A program made the position numbers and the translations under genes. Shown here piece after piece: positions 45,575 to 53,688 of a DNA stretch of 63,913 nt (the first letter of the stretch is position 1; each line of letters starts with the position of its first letter). Source of the stretch: Gemmatimonadota bacterium (GTDB lineage: Bacteria > Latescibacterota > UBA2968 > UBA8231); assembly GCA_009841115.1 (NCBI GenBank), contig VXML01000058.1:282744-346656 (forward strand), given 5' to 3'. Below the pieces are notes generated by a model that was given only the letters and a program-made list of their open reading frames with translations, did not search any database and had not been told where the DNA came from.

Positions 45575-46213
45575 ATGTACGACGAATGGAAGCCCATCTA
45601 CTCGGCTTTAGTCACCGACATTATGGATCAACTCGGCTACCGAGATCAGGCCATGACTCCCGACATCCGGCCTAGCCGCCCCGACGCCTTTATCGCTGGT
45701 CCGGCGCTCACTATTGACGCGTACGCCGATACTAGCCCCGACCCTGATCCCTACGGTCAAATTTTTGCCGCCTACGATCAAGCTAGCCCCGGCGATGTCT
45801 TCGTCATCGCCACCAATGGCGAAGAGCGCTCCGGCCTTTGGGGCGAGCTTCTCTCCACGGCGGCCCAAGCTCGCGGCGTCGAATCCGTGCTCACCGACGG
45901 CTTGGTGCGCGATGTGCGCCAGATGAACGCCATGGGCTACCACTGCTTCTGCAAAGGCTATTCGCCGCTCGACTCGGCGGGCCGCATCCTCGCCAAAACG
46001 ATCAACGAGCCCATTAGCTGCGGCGGCGTACAGGTTCACCCCGGAGATTTTATTCTAGCTGATTACGATGGCGTGGCGGTGATTCCGGCGGCGATTAAGG
46101 GCGAAGTTCACAAAAAGGCCATGGAAAAGCTCGCCGGGGAAAACGTCGTGCGCGATGAATTGGCTGCGGGGCAGTCGCCGAGGGAGGTTTTTGATCGCTA
46201 TGGGATATTGTGA
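45575..46213 (+). CDS. RraA-like / HMG-aldolase-family protein
   Basis: 212 residues from the ATG at 45575 (AGGAG 7 nt upstream). The family pattern is clear: SALVTDIMDQLGYRDQAM, FIAGPALTIDAY, VFVIATNGEERSGLWGELLS, GVESVLTDGLVRDVRQM (substrate/metal site G-x-V-R-D), ISCGGVQVHPGDFILADYDGVAVIP. Members include 4-hydroxy-4-methyl-2-oxoglutarate aldolases and RNase E inhibitor RraA; the D-G-V-R-D motif favours the aldolase type. Its last 228 bases recur at 47172-47399. Confidence 0.92.
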   Translation: MYDEWKPIYSALVTDIMDQLGYRDQAMTPDIRPSRPDAFIAGPALTIDAYADTSPDPDPYGQIFAAYDQASPGDVFVIATNGEERSGLWGELLSTAAQARGVESVLTDGLVRDVRQMNAMGYHCFCKGYSPLDSAGRILAKTINEPISCGGVQVHPGDFILADYDGVAVIPAAIKGEVHKKAMEKLAGENVVRDELAAGQSPREVFDRYGIL

Positions 46214-46339
46214 TTGTGTAGACTTATAAACAGAACTCTACACCTCTTGTACCAATCCGTCATCTATGCCTATGGCCGCTCGTTCCTCTCGGCTCAAGCC
46301 GTATTGTGATTGTGTAGCCTTATGAACAGAACCCTACAC
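46206..46339 (+). repeat. 38-bp direct repeat around a cystathionine-gamma-synthase fragment
   Basis: 46206-46243 and 46302-46339 (starting TATTGTGATTGTGTAG) differ at three of 38 positions. Between them 46257-46301 matches 48341-48385, part of the minus-strand cystathionine gamma-synthase gene, at 41 of 45 positions. Confidence 0.85.
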
Positions 46340-46657
46340 TTCAGTCAGCTCAGGAACGTGTTCTTCCTCATATTTCTCAATCAGCACACCTATGACCTCC
46401 ATTAATGAGGCTAGAGGGTGATTCTCGTCCTCGCCTACTACATCAATCAAATCGTCTAGTACAGCCACAAGCCGTTGATATTCTCTCTCTGCACGGGGGA
46501 CGAACACAACAGAAGTCAGCATGGGCCATACATCTTGAGCGGTTTGTATTTCTGCTTTCATAATTTGGTCAAACGCTTTCCAATCTCCGTCTTGGATAGA
46601 CAGGATTAAGCAGGCCAAGAACTTGATTTGCTTGTGTCTGTTCAGTACTATAGCCAC
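46334..46657 (-). CDS. Small protein with HigA-like antitoxin C-terminus
   Basis: 107 residues. The C-terminal half (REYQRLVAVLDDLID, GEDENHPLASLMEVIGVLIE, YEEEHVPEL) is the pattern found at the ends of HigA-type antitoxins/XRE regulators of the HigA2 kind; the N-terminal third (LNRHKQIKFLACLILSIQDG) does not show a helix-turn-helix. It may be an antitoxin fragment with a new N-terminus. Its stop codon lies within the 38-bp repeat. Divergent to the HicB gene with 32 bp between. Confidence 0.6.
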   Translation of the reverse strand: MAIVLNRHKQIKFLACLILSIQDGDWKAFDQIMKAEIQTAQDVWPMLTSVVFVPRAEREYQRLVAVLDDLIDVVGEDENHPLASLMEVIGVLIEKYEEEHVPELTEV

Positions 46658-46704
46658 TCAAAGGGGTCAAGTGATATTCGCAGCCCGAGATGAAGGAGAG
46701 ACCT

Positions 46705-46896
46705 GTGCCCACGCGTTTTACAGCCGTAATAACCAAGAGCGAAGATTTACCTTTATTTGTCGCTCGTTGCCCCCAGGTAGGTACGGTTAGCCAAGGAAAG
46801 ACTGAGGAGGAAGCATTGAAAAACCTCAAAGAGGCTACCGAGCTGTACTTGGAAGAAGTCACAGACTCTTCACATCAGACTCTTCACCTTGCCTAG
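46705..46896 (+). CDS. hicB: HicB-like antitoxin
   Basis: 63 residues from the GTG at 46705, which has GGAGAG 5 nt upstream; an in-frame ATG at 46690 would add five residues. Classic HicB partial RNase-H-like fold: FTAVITKSEDLPLFVARCPQVGTVSQGKTEEEALKNLKEA with LYLEE. No C-terminal DNA-binding domain, so autoregulation by this protein alone is uncertain. Overlaps the toxin gene start by 8 bp. Antitoxin-first order is the less common arrangement for hicAB. Confidence 0.85.
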   Translation: MPTRFTAVITKSEDLPLFVARCPQVGTVSQGKTEEEALKNLKEATELYLEEVTDSSHQTLHLA

Positions 46897-47122
46897 CCTT
46901 CCCTCTGGAATCTCAGCTAGGAAAGCCCAGCGTGCTCTCGAACGCTTGGGCTTTTATTTTGTCCGGCAGAAGGGCAGCCATATTATACTTAAGCGGCCAC
47001 ATCCCACAGATCCAGAGGATGTAATAGTTCTTCCCAACCATAAGGAAATTGATAAATGGACGTTAGGGGATAGTCTAAAGTTGGGGAATGTCGGTATAGA
47101 CGAGTTTTTAGATTCACTCTGA
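46889..47122 (+). CDS. hicA: HicA-like mRNA interferase toxin
   Basis: 77 residues starting at the TTG at 46889 inside the hicB end. dsRBD-like fold: SARKAQRALERLGFYFVRQKGSHIILKRP with the catalytic His in GSHIIL, then VLPNHKEIDKWTLGDSLKLGNVGIDEFL. HicA cleaves mRNA when freed from HicB. A module-sized insert between partial gene copies (see the rearrangement findings). Confidence 0.88.
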   Translation: MPSLPSGISARKAQRALERLGFYFVRQKGSHIILKRPHPTDPEDVIVLPNHKEIDKWTLGDSLKLGNVGIDEFLDSL

Positions 47123-47125
47123 CTT

Positions 47126-47399
47126 GGCGATCCTACACCCCAGCCAGCGTTTGTTCAAAATCCGCGCACAAATCCTCGCCAAAAAGATCAACCAACCTAT
47201 CACCTGCGGCGGTGTGCAGGTTCACCCTGGCGATTTTATTCTAGCTGACTACGACGGCGTGGCGGTGATTCCGGCGGCGATCAAAGGCGAAGTCCACAAA
47301 AAGGCCATGGAAAAGCTCGCCGGGGAAAACGTCGTGCGCGATGAACTGGCTGCAGGGCAGTCTCCGAGGGAGGTTTTTGATCGCTACGGGATATTGTGA
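47126..47399 (+). pseudogene. Chimeric fragment: cystathionine-gamma-synthase end joined to RraA-like 3' copy
   Basis: 47126-47178 matches 48255-48307 (the last 46 bases of the minus-strand synthase gene plus a few beyond). From 47172 the sequence instead follows the RraA-like gene, offset 1186 bp, to the identical stop codon. The two parents share ATCCTCG exactly at the junction (47172-47178). A 91-codon frame runs through but lacks the N-terminal catalytic half. Confidence 0.88.
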
Positions 47400-47696
47400 T
47401 TGTTGGATGCTCAGAGACGACTACGTATGGTCCTTTTACTCTCGCCGTTCTCATTCCCAAGGCAATCGAACGGCTCTGGCGCTTGGGCGACGATTACGAC
47501 GACGAGACGATAAGTATCGCTACTATATAAGAATCCTCGCTATAGGAACGAGTGGATCGAGAGGGAGGAGCGCACACGGCGTGCGAAACGGCTAAGCGGT
47601 TCGTAGCAGAAATACGAGCGAAACTACCAATAATTTATTTTATTTATCCTGGAGTGTCCAAAATCGAAGCTAACCACAAAGTAAGGAGGTTCTACT
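47400..47696 (+). other. Degenerate non-coding stretch
   Basis: No intact gene. A frame from about 47402 reads TLAVLIPKAIERLWRLGDDY and hits TAA near 47530; another piece later reads HTACETAKRFVAEIRAKL. These look like decayed coding sequence of unknown origin. An AAGGAGG at 47684 belongs to the next gene. Confidence 0.4.
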
Positions 47697-48140
47697 ATGC
47701 AAGCTGTTGTCTTGCTCTCAATCATGCTGGTTGGTTGTGCGACGACGAGCCTAAACCAAGCCGAATTGGCGAAAGTTCAAACTCAAATCCTTAACACGTC
47801 AGACAAGGATGCTGTTTTTTCTACTGCGGTCAACGTGCTGCAAGACTGGGGCTACATGGTGGAAGATGCGAATACGGAATTGGGATTTGTGTCGGCCTCT
47901 AAAGATGTAACCTTAGAAGGCGGGCAGGCTGTTTTGGCTGCGGGCTTGCTAGGGGTAGATGGGGTAACGCATGTCGCCAAACTCAATGTGTCCAAGCGGG
48001 ATACAACTTGCCACGTACGTCTGACTTTTAATAGCATCTTCAAAGATATAAATGGCCGTGCAACCAAAACTTCTCCGGTTAGGGAGGCAGATCCCTACAA
48101 CCAATTTTTTACAGCCCTTCGCCAAGCACTTGGCATTTGA
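47697..48140 (+). CDS. Small lipoprotein of unknown function
   Basis: 147 residues; AAGGAGG 6 nt before the ATG. Signal peptide with lipobox MLVGC (Cys about residue 14), unusually short. The mature region has a compact alpha/beta pattern (DKDAVFSTAVNVLQDWGYMVEDANTELGFVSASK, HVAKLNVSKRDTTCHVRLTFNS, YNQFFTALRQAL) like other small periplasmic lipoproteins that repeat the AFxxAxxxLxxxGYxV motif. Function unknown. Bounded by the rearranged zone on the left. Confidence 0.75.
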   Translation: MQAVVLLSIMLVGCATTSLNQAELAKVQTQILNTSDKDAVFSTAVNVLQDWGYMVEDANTELGFVSASKDVTLEGGQAVLAAGLLGVDGVTHVAKLNVSKRDTTCHVRLTFNSIFKDINGRATKTSPVREADPYNQFFTALRQALGI

Positions 48141-48261
48141 TAAAAAAGAGTCAATAATTACGAGGAATTTTTAAAGTATCGGGAAACAGTGGGCTACCAG
48201 TTTTCCCATCAAGAGTGTAGTTGTTGCGGGTAATTTCTTCTTCAATTTACTCCTAGCGATC

Positions 48262-49401
48262 CTATACCCCCACCAACGCCTCCGCAAAATCCGCACACAA
48301 ATCCTCGGCGGCCTCAATGCCGCACGCCACTCGCACTAAGCCGTCGGCTATGCCTATGGCCGCTCGCTCTTCTCGGCTCAAGCCGCTGTGCGACGTGGTG
48401 ACGGGTCGAGTAATGAGGGTTTCGACCCCGCCGAGACTAGGGGCTGACGCCGGCAGAACCAGCTTGGACAGCAACCGCTCGGCGGCCTCCACACCCCCGT
48501 GCAACTCAAAGCTCAATACCCCACCCGCCCCGGCAAACAGCCGCTGCGCCCGCTCGTATTGCGGATGGCTTTCCAGCCTTGGGTAATTCACTCGCACCAC
48601 CTGCTCCTGCTCGGCCAAAAAATGCGCCAGCCGCAGCCCATTCTCGTCGTGTTGCCGCATTCTCAGCGACAGGGTCTTCAAGCCCCGTTGCAGCAAAAAG
48701 CAGGCGTGGACATCCAGCGAGCCGCCCAAGTGATTCAGCTTGTGCTTAATGGCCTTGACGTGTGCAGCCGAGCCGACGACCACGCCCGCGACGAGGTCCG
48801 AATGGCCGTTGAGATACTTGGTCGCGCTGTGCAGCTCTATGTCAAACCCGATTTCCAGCGGGCGGAAGTTGCACGGCGAGGCAAAGGTATTGTCGATCAG
48901 CGAGACTAGCCCGTGCTCTCGGGCAAACGCCACTACCGCTTCTAAATCGGCGACCTCCATCAGCGGATTGGTCATGGTCTCCACGTAGATCGCCCGCGTC
49001 TCGGGCCGCAGCTTGGCGGCCCACGTCTCAGGCGCATTGCCGGCGATAAAGTCGTAGCTCAGCCCCAAGCCCGGTGCATCCTGCGTCACAAAGCTGTGCG
49101 TGCCCCCGTAGAGGCAGTCTTGGATCAGCAGGTGATCGCCACTGTTGAGCACGGTCATCAATGCGGTGGTGATCGCCGCCATTCCCGAGCCGGCGACCAA
49201 GGCGTCTTCGCCGCCGCAGACAGCGGCCAGTTTGGCGTGCAATGCGCGGTGGTTGGGCGTGTTGTTGAGGCGGAGATAGCGGATGTCGTGGTACTCTTCC
49301 TCCTTAGGTGAAACAAAAGTCGAGCTCTGGAAGATCGGCGTCACCACGGCACCGTTGATGCGCTCCTCGCCAGCGTGGACGAGGCGGGTCTGAATATCCA
49401 T
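48262..49401 (-). CDS. Cystathionine gamma-synthase/lyase-family PLP enzyme
   Basis: 379 residues from the ATG at 49401; the frame is open upstream but that part lies in the preceding gene and has no homology. Cys/Met metabolism PLP signature: RLNNTPNHRALHAKLA, LVAGSGMAAITTALM, DCLYGGTHSF, YVETMTNPLMEVADL, VSLIDNTFASPCNFRP, and Schiff-base Lys in HSATKYLNGHSD. C-terminus has SLGGVETLITRPVTTSHSGLS and VRVACGIE. Could be MetB, MetC or a gamma-lyase; not separable by eye. Lies 20 bp after the FolC fusion gene. Confidence 0.92.
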   Translation of the reverse strand: MDIQTRLVHAGEERINGAVVTPIFQSSTFVSPKEEEYHDIRYLRLNNTPNHRALHAKLAAVCGGEDALVAGSGMAAITTALMTVLNSGDHLLIQDCLYGGTHSFVTQDAPGLGLSYDFIAGNAPETWAAKLRPETRAIYVETMTNPLMEVADLEAVVAFAREHGLVSLIDNTFASPCNFRPLEIGFDIELHSATKYLNGHSDLVAGVVVGSAAHVKAIKHKLNHLGGSLDVHACFLLQRGLKTLSLRMRQHDENGLRLAHFLAEQEQVVRVNYPRLESHPQYERAQRLFAGAGGVLSFELHGGVEAAERLLSKLVLPASAPSLGGVETLITRPVTTSHSGLSREERAAIGIADGLVRVACGIEAAEDLCADFAEALVGV

Positions 49402-49420
49402 TGAGATTTCCTTAACTGGT

Positions 49421-51532
49421 TTACAGGACAAATTGGGAGAGCAGCCGCTCGTATAGCCGGATGAAGTCTCGGCGGCCGTTGTCGCGGTTGTACGCGTAGC
49501 ACATGGGGTTGGGATTGATCTCGATGATGGAGAAACCGTCCGCGCCGTGGATGAGGTCAATGGCGTAAAAACCGAGTGAGAACGCGCCAGCCACTTGCGC
49601 GGTTAGCTGTTGCATTTGCGCTAGCAGGGCCGCGTCTTCCACGCGCACGGCGCGCCCGGTGGCTTGATGCAGCGGATTGAGGTCTCCGTCTGCGCCCACG
49701 GCCTCGCTCTCCTTGCGATAGGCCAGCAACAACTCGTCTTGGCTAGCGACGACCCGATACTCCGGCCCGGCCACGTATTGCTGCACCAGCGCGATGTTGT
49801 CCAAAAAGCCGCTGTTGGCAAAGAGGGATTCGAGGCGCTGGCCGAGGTCTATTGCGTTGCGCTCCAAGAACACGCCCTGCGCCAGTGAGCTGTGGCATTT
49901 TTTGACCAACAGGGGGAACTCGAACCGCGTCCTTACTTCTTCGACGATCTCCGCTACCGTGGCGTGGGTTTTGTAGCGGTCGAAGCGCGCGTCGGCTAGT
50001 GGGTTGAAGAGCTTGAGCGTATCGGGGACTGGCAATCCGGCGGCAGCGAAATCCTCGTATTGGTACGCCTTGTCTTCGGCGAGCCGGGCTTCGACGTAGT
50101 CGTTGAAGGGATGCTTGTTGCGCCAGAAGCGCAGGGGACGCCGTCCGCCCGACAGCTTGAGCCGTGTGCCGTCATCCGAGATCCACTCGCAGATGAGTCC
50201 CTGTTGCCGGGCCGCTTCGGCGACGCATTCCAGATTTTCCAGCGCCATGTCTTCGGTGATGCCGTCGCGCTCGCCGGGCAGGTTGAAAAACTCCCGCGCC
50301 CGCGCCACCAAGTGCAGCGATCCGGCCACGCAGACTCGGCCTTTGGGTCCCGCCAGTGCCAGCGCGCGCTTGAGAGCCTGGCTGCTTGCAGGTACCTGCT
50401 CGACGGCTAGTCCGTCCGGTGCTAGGTCTGCTAGCGCCGCTGGTGCCAGCGCCCGTGGATGGTCCGATGAAGTCAGCAAGACTCGCTGTGCTACCGGCGC
50501 TAGGGTGCGCAAAATCCCTGCGGCATCGTGCCCTGTGCCCGCGCCGACGACCAGTACCCATGCGTCGCCAGTATTGGCGACGGGATGCTCTCCGCTCAGC
50601 CGCTTTAGCTCCCCGGCCAATGCCTCGGCAGCCGCTGGATTGTGTGCGCCGTCGAGTAGGACCAATGGCTTTTCTTGCGCGACTTCAAAGCGGCCCGGCC
50701 AGCGATGGGCGGCTACGACTTGGTGCGCTAGCTCGTCTTCTATGCTCTGGACGAGTCCCTGCGCTGCTTCAAGGGCTAGCCGCGCATTTTCCGCGTAGGT
50801 CGCTGGACGGCCCGTTAGGTGACCTAGAGGCCATTCCGTTCCGGCGATTTGCAACTCTACTTCTTGTGTTGCACAGGTCTGCCGGATTAGGTCCATCACT
50901 TCGGGGGGCTGCGCTGCCGTGGTGACGAGTGTGCGATCCGACCGGGCGATGTGCAGCTTGTCGGCGGCGATTTCCTCCAAGGTATTGCCCAGCAGGTCCA
51001 CGTGGTCTAGGCCGATAGCCGTCAGGACGGCTAGTTCCGAATCCCAGGCGTTGGTCGCGTCGTAGCGGCCTCCAAGGCCGACCTCAAAGACCCCGAACTC
51101 CACGCCCTGTTGCGCGAAGAGATGGGACGCGAGGCCGGTTAGGGCTTCAAACTTGCTGAACGAACCCAATGCCTCTCGGCCAAAGTTGCGGGTGCAATCG
51201 TCGAGGTGGGATACGGCGTCGGCCCATTGTTCCTTGCTGAGAATCTCGCCGTCAATGCGGATCCGCTCGCGCTGGGTGTGTAGGTGCGGCGAAGTGTACA
51301 GCCCGGCCTTGTGGCCGTGCGCCTTTAGAATAGCGGTGAGTAAGCTGGCGACTGTTCCCTTGCCGTTGGTGCCGCCGACAATGATTGAGCGGAACTGCGT
51401 CTGCGGGTCGCCGAGGCGGGCCAACAGGGCGCGCATTCTCGGCAGGTACTCTTCGATTGGCCCGAGCGCTGGACGGCCGACCTCCCAGTCGGGTAGGGCG
51501 TCCAAATAGCGTTTGGCGCGAAAGTAATCCAT
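49421..51532 (-). CDS. FolC (folylpolyglutamate synthase)-ATP-grasp ligase fusion
   Basis: 703 residues, about 270 longer than FolC. Residues 1-425: Mur-ligase/FolC core with IIVGGTNGKGTVASLL (P-loop), YTSPHLHTQRERI, FEVGLGGRYDATNAW, AIGLDHVDLLGNTLEEIA, VLLDGAHNPAAAEAL. Residues about 470-703: an ATP-grasp domain of the RimK/cyanophycin-synthetase type with NKHPFNDYVEARLAEDK, FPLLVKKCHSSLAQGVFLE, YVAGPEYRVV, and Mg site GFYAIDLIHG...IIEINPNPMC. No frameshift or stop between the halves. FolC adds gamma-linked glutamates to (tetrahydro)folate; RimK-like enzymes add alpha-linked glutamates. Gene order moaA-this-CGS on the minus strand, gaps of 18-19 bp. Confidence 0.88.
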   Translation of the reverse strand: MDYFRAKRYLDALPDWEVGRPALGPIEEYLPRMRALLARLGDPQTQFRSIIVGGTNGKGTVASLLTAILKAHGHKAGLYTSPHLHTQRERIRIDGEILSKEQWADAVSHLDDCTRNFGREALGSFSKFEALTGLASHLFAQQGVEFGVFEVGLGGRYDATNAWDSELAVLTAIGLDHVDLLGNTLEEIAADKLHIARSDRTLVTTAAQPPEVMDLIRQTCATQEVELQIAGTEWPLGHLTGRPATYAENARLALEAAQGLVQSIEDELAHQVVAAHRWPGRFEVAQEKPLVLLDGAHNPAAAEALAGELKRLSGEHPVANTGDAWVLVVGAGTGHDAAGILRTLAPVAQRVLLTSSDHPRALAPAALADLAPDGLAVEQVPASSQALKRALALAGPKGRVCVAGSLHLVARAREFFNLPGERDGITEDMALENLECVAEAARQQGLICEWISDDGTRLKLSGGRRPLRFWRNKHPFNDYVEARLAEDKAYQYEDFAAAGLPVPDTLKLFNPLADARFDRYKTHATVAEIVEEVRTRFEFPLLVKKCHSSLAQGVFLERNAIDLGQRLESLFANSGFLDNIALVQQYVAGPEYRVVASQDELLLAYRKESEAVGADGDLNPLHQATGRAVRVEDAALLAQMQQLTAQVAGAFSLGFYAIDLIHGADGFSIIEINPNPMCYAYNRDNGRRDFIRLYERLLSQFVL

Positions 51533-51550
51533 GTAGTGGGAAGGTGCGGC

Positions 51551-52600
51551 TCAACCGCCGCGGGTGTGCATCTCGCGGTGCGGATCGGCTTGCAATTCTG
51601 AGACTTGGTAGAGCACGCCGCGATGTGGATCGTCGCGCCGCTCTTCGGCGCTGCGGTCCGTTCGTCTCGCCCACCCCGCGCGAATGCGTCGCACTAGTCG
51701 CTCGCGGTCCGCGCCGTTGCGGAGCAAAGGCTTCAGGTCGGTACCCTGCTGCGCGTATAGACATGTGTACCACAGGCCGTCGGCTGTCAATCGGCTGCGA
51801 TCGCAGGCCCCGCAAAACGGCTCGGTGACCGACGCGACGATGCCAAAGCGCGTGCCGTCGCGCAGGCGGAAGCGCTCTGCGGGCGCAGAGCCGCGCCCCA
51901 CCTCGCGCTCGATAGGGCCGTAGTGCGCTTCCAGCTTCGCTAGCATCTCCTGCTGCGACACCACCTCTCCGAGCGACCAGTGAGTGGCCCCGCCGACGTC
52001 CATGTACTCGATGAAGCGGACCTCTGCGCCTATCTCCCGTCCGAATTCGAGCAGATCTACGAGTTCGTCGTCGTTGAAGCCGCGCATTACGACCGAGTTG
52101 ATTTTGATTGAGTCAAAGTTAGTTGCCGCAGCGGCGCGGATTCCCTCTAGGACCTTGGCGTGCACGGCTCTCCGCGTTAGTGCCTCAAAGCGCGTTGGCT
52201 GCAGCGAGTCCAAGCTGACTGTGATACGCCGTAGCCCGGCTTCCCGCAGCGGTCCAGCCCAGCGCACCAGTCGCCTCGCATTAGTCGTCAGCGCCAGGTC
52301 TTCGACTAGTGGCAGCCGGGCGAGGCGGGCGACGAGTTCGAGCAGATCGGTGCGCAATAGCGGCTCGCCGCCGGTCAGGCGGACGCTGCGGACGCCTAGC
52401 TCGCAAAAGGCATCGACCACGCGCTCGAGTTCGGCGGCGTTGAGGATGTCTTCACTCGGCAGCCAAGTGTAGTGCTCTTCGGGCATGCAGTACTGGCAAC
52501 GCAGATCGCAGCGGTCGATTACCGACACGCGCAAAGAGGCCAGCGGGCGGCCCAAAAGGTCGCGCACTAACTCGGTTTTGGCGGGTGTTTCAAGGGCCAT
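51551..52600 (-). CDS. moaA: GTP 3',8-cyclase (molybdenum cofactor biosynthesis)
   Basis: 349 residues. Radical SAM motif CDLRCQYC (N-terminal CX3CX2C), VRLTGGEPLLR, and the C-terminal second cluster motif CGACDRSRLTADGLWYTC (CX2CX13C). Family C-terminus usually ends in GG, here HTRGG, the conserved tail. First step of molybdopterin synthesis from GTP. This fits the molybdenum hydroxylase accessory genes transcribed away from it at 52792. moaC, moaE and moaD are not in the window. Confidence 0.96.
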   Translation of the reverse strand: MALETPAKTELVRDLLGRPLASLRVSVIDRCDLRCQYCMPEEHYTWLPSEDILNAAELERVVDAFCELGVRSVRLTGGEPLLRTDLLELVARLARLPLVEDLALTTNARRLVRWAGPLREAGLRRITVSLDSLQPTRFEALTRRAVHAKVLEGIRAAAATNFDSIKINSVVMRGFNDDELVDLLEFGREIGAEVRFIEYMDVGGATHWSLGEVVSQQEMLAKLEAHYGPIEREVGRGSAPAERFRLRDGTRFGIVASVTEPFCGACDRSRLTADGLWYTCLYAQQGTDLKPLLRNGADRERLVRRIRAGWARRTDRSAEERRDDPHRGVLYQVSELQADPHREMHTRGG

Positions 52601-52744
52601 AAAAGGCGTCCACAGACGGAGTTAAAGAGACTTGAAAATATAGAGAATCCCTAGCAGTGGGCAATGTCAGGCGCAGCGGGCGCGTTCTTGCTGTACGGAA
52701 GTCGGCGCGTGATATTAAGGGACTTAACCCGCCCGTGCCAAGCG

Positions 52745-52772
52745 TTGCGGTCGGCGAATAGGACATTATACT
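52745..52772 (+). promoter_or_regulatory. Candidate promoter of the moxR-coxE-xdhC operon
   Basis: TTGCGG (52745-52750), 16-bp spacer, TATACT (52767-52772), giving a start near 52779 and a short leader with GAGAGGG before the ATG at 52792. Confidence 0.4.
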
Positions 52773-52791
52773 GTGCAACGAGAGGGATTTG

Positions 52792-53688
52792 ATGAGTACC
52801 ACTGACGCGATCCAGGAGATGCTCGCCGAGCACGGGTATGTCGCCGATCGCCAAGTTGTCATGTCCGTGTACCTCGCGCAGACCTTGGAGCGTCCCTTGC
52901 TCATCGAGGGGCCGGCTGGCGTCGGCAAAACCGAGGTTGCCAAGGTCGTAGCCCGTGCCCTCGACACCGAGTTGATCCGCTTGCAGTGCTACGAGGGGCT
53001 AGATGCTCACGCCGCGCTGTACGAGTGGAACTACCAGCGACAACTCTTGCACATCAAGCTCGACGAGAAGAGCCAACGCCCCCTAGCCGAGCGCGAGGCC
53101 GACCTGTTCTCCGAGGACTTCCTGCTCAAGCGCCCCTTGCTCCAGGCCATCACCCAACCCGTCCCGCCGGTGCTGCTGATCGACGAACTCGACCGGGCCG
53201 ACGAGGAGTTTGAGAGCTTCCTGCTCGAAGTGCTGTCCGACTGGCAGATTACCATCCCCGAAATCGGCACCATCCGCGCGGCGGCGCGGCCGCACGTGAT
53301 CTTGACTAGCAATCGCACCCGCGAGCTGTCCGACGCCGTGCGCCGCCGCTGCTTCTACCTGTGGATCGACTACCCGGAATTTGACAAGGAAGTGGAGATC
53401 GTGCGCCGCAAGGTGAATGGGATCGACATCCAGCTCGCCGAGCAGATCTGTCGTTTCATGGAAAAGATCCGCATGCAGCGCCTCGAAAAGGTCCCCGGCG
53501 TCGCCGAAACCCTCGATTGGGCCAAGGCCCTCGTCGCCCTGCACCAGCACCATCTCGACCTCGAAGTCGTGGCGGATACTTTGGGTATTGTGTTCAAGGA
53601 CCAACGCGACGTGGCGCAGGTGAAGCAATCGCTGGCCGAGTTCTTAGAAGGATTGGGGGTCCGCGCCAAGCTGGCTCCAGAACGATGA
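52792..53688 (+). CDS. MoxR-family AAA+ ATPase (CoxD-like)
   Basis: 298 residues from the ATG at 52792 with GAGAGGG 5 nt upstream. Walker A LIEGPAGVGKTEVAKVVA, pore-like and Walker B segments ALYEWNYQRQLLHI and VLLIDELDRADEEFESFLLEVLSDWQ, sensor I VILTSNRTRELSDAVRRRC. CoxD in CO-dehydrogenase clusters acts with a VWA protein to mature the Mo/Cu active site; this one is followed by such a partner with an ATGA overlap. Confidence 0.93.
   Translation: MSTTDAIQEMLAEHGYVADRQVVMSVYLAQTLERPLLIEGPAGVGKTEVAKVVARALDTELIRLQCYEGLDAHAALYEWNYQRQLLHIKLDEKSQRPLAEREADLFSEDFLLKRPLLQAITQPVPPVLLIDELDRADEEFESFLLEVLSDWQITIPEIGTIRAAARPHVILTSNRTRELSDAVRRRCFYLWIDYPEFDKEVEIVRRKVNGIDIQLAEQICRFMEKIRMQRLEKVPGVAETLDWAKALVALHQHHLDLEVVADTLGIVFKDQRDVAQVKQSLAEFLEGLGVRAKLAPER

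Noticed and set aside
47552..47794. 80-codon frame before the small lipoprotein
   Set aside because: It overlaps the lipoprotein gene in another frame, and lacks a ribosome site and motifs; region read as decayed.
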